Of a stretch of 16,975 nt of DNA, positions 13,396-16,975 are shown piece by piece. The notes beneath the pieces are model-generated. The model was not told the origin of the DNA and searched no databases. It saw only the letters and a list, made by a program, of their open reading frames with translations. Source of the DNA: CAYMGQ01 sp964390055 (GTDB taxonomy: Bacteria > Bacillota > Clostridia > Peptostreptococcales > Natronincolaceae); contig CAYMGQ010000022.1 of NCBI GenBank assembly GCA_964390055.1, positions 1 through 16,975 on the forward strand. Direction: 5' to 3'. The position numbers were made by a program, and so were the translations under genes. The stretch's first letter is position 1. Each line of letters begins with the position of its first letter.

Positions 13396-14103
13396 TTAAA
13401 AGTCGCTGAACATCTGCGTACAATATTTGCTCCGTGCATGTTCGGAATATCTTCTGGAAATAGGAATACTTACCTCGCTGAGCGTAAATTTGCTCATTGT
13501 CATTGCTTTCACATAAATTAAATTAACGATATAGCTCTGATGGCAACGCATGAAGCTTTCTGAAGGAAGCTGAGAGAGGAAATCGTCCAGTTTGCCATAA
13601 GATTTTAGTATTTCTCCATTTTTCAAGAAAAAATTCACAGAATGCTGTTCACTTGAAAGATACAGAATCTGACTACATCGAATTGTATGTAGGCTACCCC
13701 TGAAGGATATGCGGACGACCTGTTCTGTGTCCTTGTTTAGATGTTCCACAGCACGACACAATACCTCATTCAGTTTATCCTGTACAAGTGGCTTGATAAG
13801 ATAGTTAAAGGCATAAAGGTCATAAGATTCGCGGTAAAAATCATTACTACTGCTTACAAAAATTAAAAGCGTGTTGGAATCAATGATACGAATGCGTTTT
13901 GCAGTCTCCACTCCAGTTATACCCTCCATAAAAATATCAAGGAAAATAATATCAAATCGAGTGCCGTTTTCAAAATCCCACAGTAACATTTCACCACTCT
14001 CATAGGTAGTGCATTCGCAGTAAATATTTTTTTCTTTTATAAGCGAGATAAGCCGTTGTCTGTCGGGGAGAGTATCGTCACATATTGCAATTTTCAGTGC
14101 CAT
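13396..14103 (-). CDS. LytTR-family response regulator (235 aa)
   Basis: The receiver domain (1-120) has the acidic pair D9-D10, phosphoacceptor D56 in FDIIFLDIFM, a serine triplet SSS at 84-86 and the conserved K104. The LytTR DNA-binding domain covers about 128-230, with LYLSSEQHSVNFFLKNGEI and the typical FMRCHQSYIVNL. ATG 14103 follows AGGAAG. It is first in an operon with the kinase. Its promoter region holds two direct repeats 21 bp apart, the binding geometry expected for this family, so it probably regulates itself, the divergent zinc-ribbon gene and, by the conserved site at 3148-3182, the surface protein locus. A decayed paralogue lies at 3010-3089. Confidence 0.95.
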   Translation of the reverse strand: MALKIAICDDTLPDRQRLISLIKEKNIYCECTTYESGEMLLWDFENGTRFDIIFLDIFMEGITGVETAKRIRIIDSNTLLIFVSSSNDFYRESYDLYAFNYLIKPLVQDKLNEVLCRAVEHLNKDTEQVVRISFRGSLHTIRCSQILYLSSEQHSVNFFLKNGEILKSYGKLDDFLSQLPSESFMRCHQSYIVNLIYVKAMTMSKFTLSEVSIPISRRYSEHARSKYCTQMFSDF

Positions 14104-14137
14104 AAATCATCACTTCCTTTGTTGTTTTTCGTCTATT

Positions 14138-14193
14138 AATTTACAAGTAATAGCAAAAACATGTCAATTATGCCGAAAAACATGTTAATTACG
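14138..14193 (-). promoter_or_regulatory. Regulator promoter with LytTR direct repeats
   Basis: AAAAACATGTCAATTATG (14155-14172) and AAAAACATGTTAATTACG (14176-14193) repeat with a 21-bp period. On the minus strand the proximal repeat contains TTGACA (plus-strand 14162-14167), with TAAATT (14138-14143) 18 bp further on. The repeats could serve the divergent promoter too. The same 47-bp block is found at 3148-3194. Confidence 0.7.
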
Positions 14194-14251
14194 TTGAGGA
14201 CGGTTTTCGTGCGTGTTTTAGTATTAGTTTATATTTGTAGCAAAATTATCC

Positions 14252-14299
14252 TTTAAAATTGACTTTTAAATCACATTATTATTAAGTTAAAATTATAAT
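14252..14299 (+). promoter_or_regulatory. Candidate promoter of the zinc-ribbon gene
   Basis: TATAAT lies at 14294-14299 with a poor -35 (TCACAT) 17 bp upstream, fitting an activated promoter. TAAAATTG-ACTTTT upstream of it recurs before the other zinc-ribbon gene (3256-3270). The -10 and the following TGCGT...GCGTTT leader recur at 14632-14668. Confidence 0.45.
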
Positions 14300-14351
14300 T
14301 ACGTGCGTTTTCTAACAACTACTATGCGTTTGAAAAGAGGAAACAAAAATT

Positions 14352-14534
14352 ATGAACCTCAAAATTTTTCGTTGTCGTTGCTGCGGTGCAAAGGTTAATT
14401 GGAATGCGACTGAATGCCACGTTTGCAACCGACTGGTATCTAATGACTGTTCCAAACGGCACATCATTATTGGTATCATAGCTGGAATGGTTATAGTTGT
14501 GCTTGTTGTGGTGATTTTGCTGTATGTACTATGA
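14352..14534 (+). CDS. Small zinc-ribbon membrane protein (60 aa), locus A
   Basis: ATG 14352 follows AGAGG (14336-14340). C8-x2-C11 (CRCCG) and C22-x2-C25 (CHVC) form the zinc ribbon, followed by NRLVSND as in the 3415 protein. One hydrophobic helix (about 37-60, IIIGIIAGMVIVVLVVVILL) ends the protein, with almost no tail. It is divergent from the LytTR regulator and shares the intergenic repeats with it. The pairing of this gene with a LytTR regulator is seen twice in the window, which supports a functional link. No enzymatic motif is visible; possible roles are regulation of the kinase or of protein export, both speculative. Confidence 0.8.
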   Translation: MNLKIFRCRCCGAKVNWNATECHVCNRLVSNDCSKRHIIIGIIAGMVIVVLVVVILLYVL

Positions 14535-14604
14535 CGGTATTGAATTGGTAAAAGATATGACAGGTGGTAAAAAGCATAAAAAGGTTAGAAAAATTATAAA
14601 ATAG
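14524..14604 (+). other. Possible 26-codon basic peptide ORF overlapping the zinc-ribbon stop
   Basis: ATG 14524 to TAG 14602-14604 encodes MYYDGIELVKDMTGG followed by a Lys/Arg-rich tail. It overlaps the last 11 bp of the zinc-ribbon gene in another frame, so it could be translationally coupled or could be a lost cytoplasmic tail separated by a frameshift. No ribosome site of its own is evident. Confidence 0.25.
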
Positions 14605-14631
14605 CAAATCATTCTTAAATTACAATAGTAA

Positions 14632-14669
14632 TATAATTGTGCGTATTTTGCAACAGCAATTAGCGTTTC
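14632..14669 (+). promoter_or_regulatory. Second copy of the zinc-ribbon promoter/leader, gene lost
   Basis: TATAATTGTGCGT...CAACAGCAATTAGCGTTT parallels 14294-14331 before the zinc-ribbon gene. It runs straight into the left end of the IS at 14670, so a downstream gene with the same control was probably removed. Confidence 0.4.
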
Positions 14670-14725
14670 ACAGCTCTGAAAGGTAAACTATTTTAAATTC
14701 AGTATACCCCCTTTAAAATCACAGT

Positions 14726-14817
14726 TGTGGATTACATCCACAGCTAATTGTTTTTGTAGAGGAATTATCCACATCGTATAGAAACACTTTCTCTGCATTT
14801 TCTTATTTTGTGGATAT
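14726..14817. promoter_or_regulatory. Cluster of DnaA-box-like motifs in the IS left end
   Basis: An exact TTATCCACA lies at 14765-14773. TGTGGAT-TAC-ATCCACA (14726-14742) is an inverted pair and TGTGGATAT is at 14809-14817. All four sit between the left inverted repeat and the transposase stop codon. They may bind DnaA, as is known for the IS50 outer end, or be transposase sites. Confidence 0.45.
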
Positions 14818-14873
14818 TTTTACTTTTTTTAAATTTACTCTTTTCAGATACCACATCCTTTGCTATAATTATC

Positions 14874-16208
14874 TCAGTTGATGGTTGTGCTATGCATTTC
14901 CCTTTCTGTTAATATATCTTCTCTTGTTAGTTGCCGTCCAAAGCTGGCTAACAAATCGGAAGATATATTTTTTTGCTTCTTTTTTATTTTGTTTTTCTCT
15001 AGAACATAGAATTCATACAGTTGCTTTATAAAATCTGATATCTGATGCATCAGATAATGATTCTTTTGTGCATTCTCATTCCAACTACAGGCATGAGTAA
15101 TATCTCCCTGCCAATGTTTCTGTCGGTTAAAGCCTTCATTTTCTATTTTCCATCTTTTTCTTCCTGTATTAGCTAGCTTTTCCGCATTTTTAATTGTTAT
15201 CTCAATATTAGTCAGCCATTGAAACTCTGTCCTAACAAGCTCATTCTTGATTGTTTTTTCTTGCCAGTAACGAAGTACATTTACTTTATGATCTTTATAA
15301 TCAATTCCATTTACGAACTCTGCTTTGCCTGATCTGTGTTTCTCTGGAATCGCTTCATATTCCTCTGCAATACTTGGAATACTTCCCTTTTTAAACCGAA
15401 TAAGATAATCCCATTTATTTTTTTTGCATATATCCATCACCGTCTTGGATGCGTACAGACTATCCAACAAAAGTATTATAGGTAGCCTTGGAAATGCTTG
15501 TTTTGTTTTCTTTGCTATTCGGATAAATGCTTTTGTTTCACAATCCTGTTTCTTTTCTTCTTCACTCATTTTTTTCTGACGAATTGCATCTTCTCCATTG
15601 TTTTCAATGAATTCGCTCGCTATACTTGCAATTAATTTATTACCGAAGTATATTTTTGCTTCTAGGACATTCTGATGATAGTTAACAATTTCCTGATCTG
15701 TCCCACGATTACTCACTCTCTCTAAACAGTTATCATTTATTTTTCTTCTACCAGAATAAAGCTGACTTCCATCTATAATAACAAGCCATTTCTTCATGAA
15801 CTTTGCACCATCGAATGTTTTTTTGCGAATAAGTTGATACACAACATCTTGCTGTATATTCTGCAGCTCCTGAGGAGCTAATCGCTCAAGATATTCATTT
15901 TCTGTTACATGATGTGGTAAATATTCTTCTAAAGATTCATTCATAAATGAAGCGAGGTTTTTAACTACTGTTTCATCATTGAATTCTGTTGTCATTGCCT
16001 TCATACTAGAGATACCTGCAATTCCTTTGTAATACAATGTACCCAGCATAGTCTTGTTTGAATACACTACATAGCTTTGATGCCTAGGGTCGTAGGTTTG
16101 GGAAAACTTATGAAACAACTCTGGATAAAATTGTTTTTGAACCTTATTACATTCTAATACTGGATTAACTTCTATCTTTTTTCTGATTCTTTCTTGTTCT
16201 CTGCTCAT
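14874..16208 (-). CDS. DDE transposase, IS4-like (444 aa, intact)
   Basis: A transposase with the DDE triad in WLVIIDGSQL (D146), ILLLDSLYAS (D249) and GRKRWKIENEGFNRQK (E356), and a C-terminal helical region ending QISDFIKQLYEF. ATG 16208 follows GAGGT at a 6-nt spacing. The frame is complete and ends at TGA 14874-14876. A 9-bp hairpin (16266-16289) lies between the right end of the IS and the start codon, where it could block read-through expression from outside promoters. The WxIENEGFNxQK motif belongs to a common group of clostridial transposases; I do not assign the IS family. Confidence 0.85.
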   Translation of the reverse strand: MSREQERIRKKIEVNPVLECNKVQKQFYPELFHKFSQTYDPRHQSYVVYSNKTMLGTLYYKGIAGISSMKAMTTEFNDETVVKNLASFMNESLEEYLPHHVTENEYLERLAPQELQNIQQDVVYQLIRKKTFDGAKFMKKWLVIIDGSQLYSGRRKINDNCLERVSNRGTDQEIVNYHQNVLEAKIYFGNKLIASIASEFIENNGEDAIRQKKMSEEEKKQDCETKAFIRIAKKTKQAFPRLPIILLLDSLYASKTVMDICKKNKWDYLIRFKKGSIPSIAEEYEAIPEKHRSGKAEFVNGIDYKDHKVNVLRYWQEKTIKNELVRTEFQWLTNIEITIKNAEKLANTGRKRWKIENEGFNRQKHWQGDITHACSWNENAQKNHYLMHQISDFIKQLYEFYVLEKNKIKKKQKNISSDLLASFGRQLTREDILTEREMHSTTIN

Positions 16209-16265
16209 TTTTTACCTCACTGCGATAAAGTTTTTCTTTTATTTTACCAATTTCGCCGCGAGTTT

Positions 16266-16289
16266 GCACTAATTAGGATGAATTAGTGC
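16266..16289. repeat. 9-bp inverted repeat upstream of the transposase
   Basis: GCACTAATT (16266-16274) pairs with AATTAGTGC (16281-16289) around a 6-nt loop. It lies 58-81 bp before ATG 16208, inside the IS. Confidence 0.7.
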
Positions 16290-16298
16290 GAATTTTAT

Positions 16299-16724
16299 TT
16301 ACCTTTCAGAACTGTGCTTTGGTTTTTGGATAGAATAAATCCGACGACGAAGCTCCTGTGTAATCTGTTCAAACGGCATAAGACAGATATCATCACAACG
16401 ATTCGTGAAGCGAGACAGCGTTGGCTGGGAAGCAAGTTTTTTCTTGCCTAATACAGAGGTAAATACAGAATCTGTTGTAAGTTCATCTGCATCATCATCC
16501 TGAAAATATCCAGCGATTGTCTGATAAATTTTCTGCATGGCATTTTCATTATCCTTATGGAAACGTAAGGCTGTATCATTTGTTTTAAAGTGAGATTGGA
16601 GTAACTGTGAAAAACCAATCTTGCAGGCAAATTCATTAACTGGAATCAATCCTGCATCGGAGGATAAATCACCTCCGTTGAAATTTATTTTAATCTGATT
16701 ATTGCTTTCTAAATTGTAAATCAT
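16299..16724 (-). pseudogene. Truncated IS1380 transposase (N-terminal ~136 codons)
   Basis: Residues 1-136 match the intact copy-1 transposase with only three differences (P86S, Q117P, A122T). After IQKPK the frame enters the inverted repeat of the neighbouring IS, adds HSSER and stops. All three catalytic residues are missing, so it is inactive. The start context, including the overlapping leader ORF, is the same as in copy 1. Confidence 0.93.
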
Positions 16725-16920
16725 CTAAACTATGCATATGGGCTTTCTCCTTTGTTTTATGTTTGTTGTGGTGACTACATTATACAAAAGATTAAGTCCT
16801 TTTTCTATACAATTTATTTTCGAGTTATTTTCACTTTTTAAGTGAAAATAATAATCAAGATAAAACCAGTAATAATGCGGTGCTAAGCACCGTTAGTAAT
16901 AACTAGATGAATAATCTAGG
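16316..16920 (-). mobile_element. IS1380 copy 3, right part only
   Basis: Nearly identical to 1160-1762 of copy 1 and in the same orientation. The right end CCTAGATTATTCATC (reverse complement, tip at 16920) is better preserved. It has a perfect 12-bp palindrome, TTATTTTCACTT/AAGTGAAAATAA, between the transposase and the end; copy 1 lost 12 bp of this. The left two thirds of the element is missing, replaced by the IS at 14670-16315. The remaining 55 bp of the window (16921-16975) show nothing recognisable. Confidence 0.9.
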
Positions 16921-16975
16921 TTAAATATTATTTATTTCTTTCAGATCTCTTTCTCATTGTTGGATCAAGAATTTT

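Larger units (their letters stand above)
14670..16315 (-). mobile_element. Insertion sequence with 444-aa IS4-like DDE transposase
   Basis: About 1646 bp. The left end ACAGCTCTGAAAGGTAAA (14670-14687) matches the reverse complement of the right end, ACAGTTCTGAAAGGTAAA (16298-16315), at 17 of 18 positions. No target duplication is visible: the left flank is regulator-locus DNA and the right flank is IS1380 copy 3. So DNA between them was deleted after or during insertion. Family name not assigned. Confidence 0.85.

Noticed and set aside
12052..14103. A full agr-type quorum system
   Set aside because: Kinase and regulator fit the class, but no AgrB-like peptidase or AgrD-like peptide gene is visible; the zinc-ribbon protein is not a cyclic-peptide precursor by sequence.

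Overview
The window looks like an accessory, mobile-element-rich stretch from a low-GC Gram-positive anaerobe, most likely a Clostridia/Lachnospiraceae-type gut bacterium. The reasons are the strong AGGAGG ribosome sites, a GHKL/LytTR two-component pair, an NPxTG-anchored modular surface protein, and IS1380-, ISAs1- and IS4-like insertion sequences (IS). The organism is inferred from this style of sequence, not identified.

Layout. 108-1762: intact IS1380-family element (copy 1, minus). 1807-1938: the first ~20 codons of a patatin-like lipase, then a break. 1972-2875: a DUF218 (SanA/YdcF-like) membrane protein frame behind a frameshifted N-terminal piece that keeps a consensus promoter and ribosome site. 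3010-3089: remnant of a LytTR response regulator. 3148-3182: its operator-like repeats. 3415-3603: small zinc-ribbon membrane protein. 3704-7393: 1229-residue surface protein with GLUG repeats, Ig-like domains, InlB B-repeats and a sorting signal, followed by a strong terminator. 7578-7799: a second copy of the small N-terminal piece. 7953-8799: decayed ISAs1 transposase. 8791-9559: truncated, frameshifted DNA-binding or replication-like protein. 9579-11243: a second, distinct IS1380-family element. 11323-11790: orphan terminator, hairpin-rich block and a tRNA(Gly)-like 3' half, probably debris of an integrated element. 12052-14103: histidine kinase and LytTR regulator. 14352-14534: second zinc-ribbon protein, divergent from the regulator. 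14670-16315: another IS. 16316-16920: 5' part of a third IS1380 element, nearly identical to copy 1.

The main point is that 3010-7393 and 12052-14604 are two copies of one locus that decayed in complementary ways. The shared plan is a LytTR regulator (with kinase) divergent from a small CxxC/CxxC membrane protein, with a pair of 21-bp-spaced direct repeats between them. One copy has lost the regulator and kinase but keeps the anchored surface protein. The other keeps regulator and kinase but ends in an IS where a downstream gene would be expected. I infer a sensory module (kinase, regulator, zinc-ribbon membrane protein) that controls a modular adhesin. No AgrB/AgrD-like peptide system is visible.

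The two nearly identical IS1380 copies lie in the same orientation at both ends, so the intervening ~14.5 kb could be lost by recombination. Several junctions look like IS-driven deletions.
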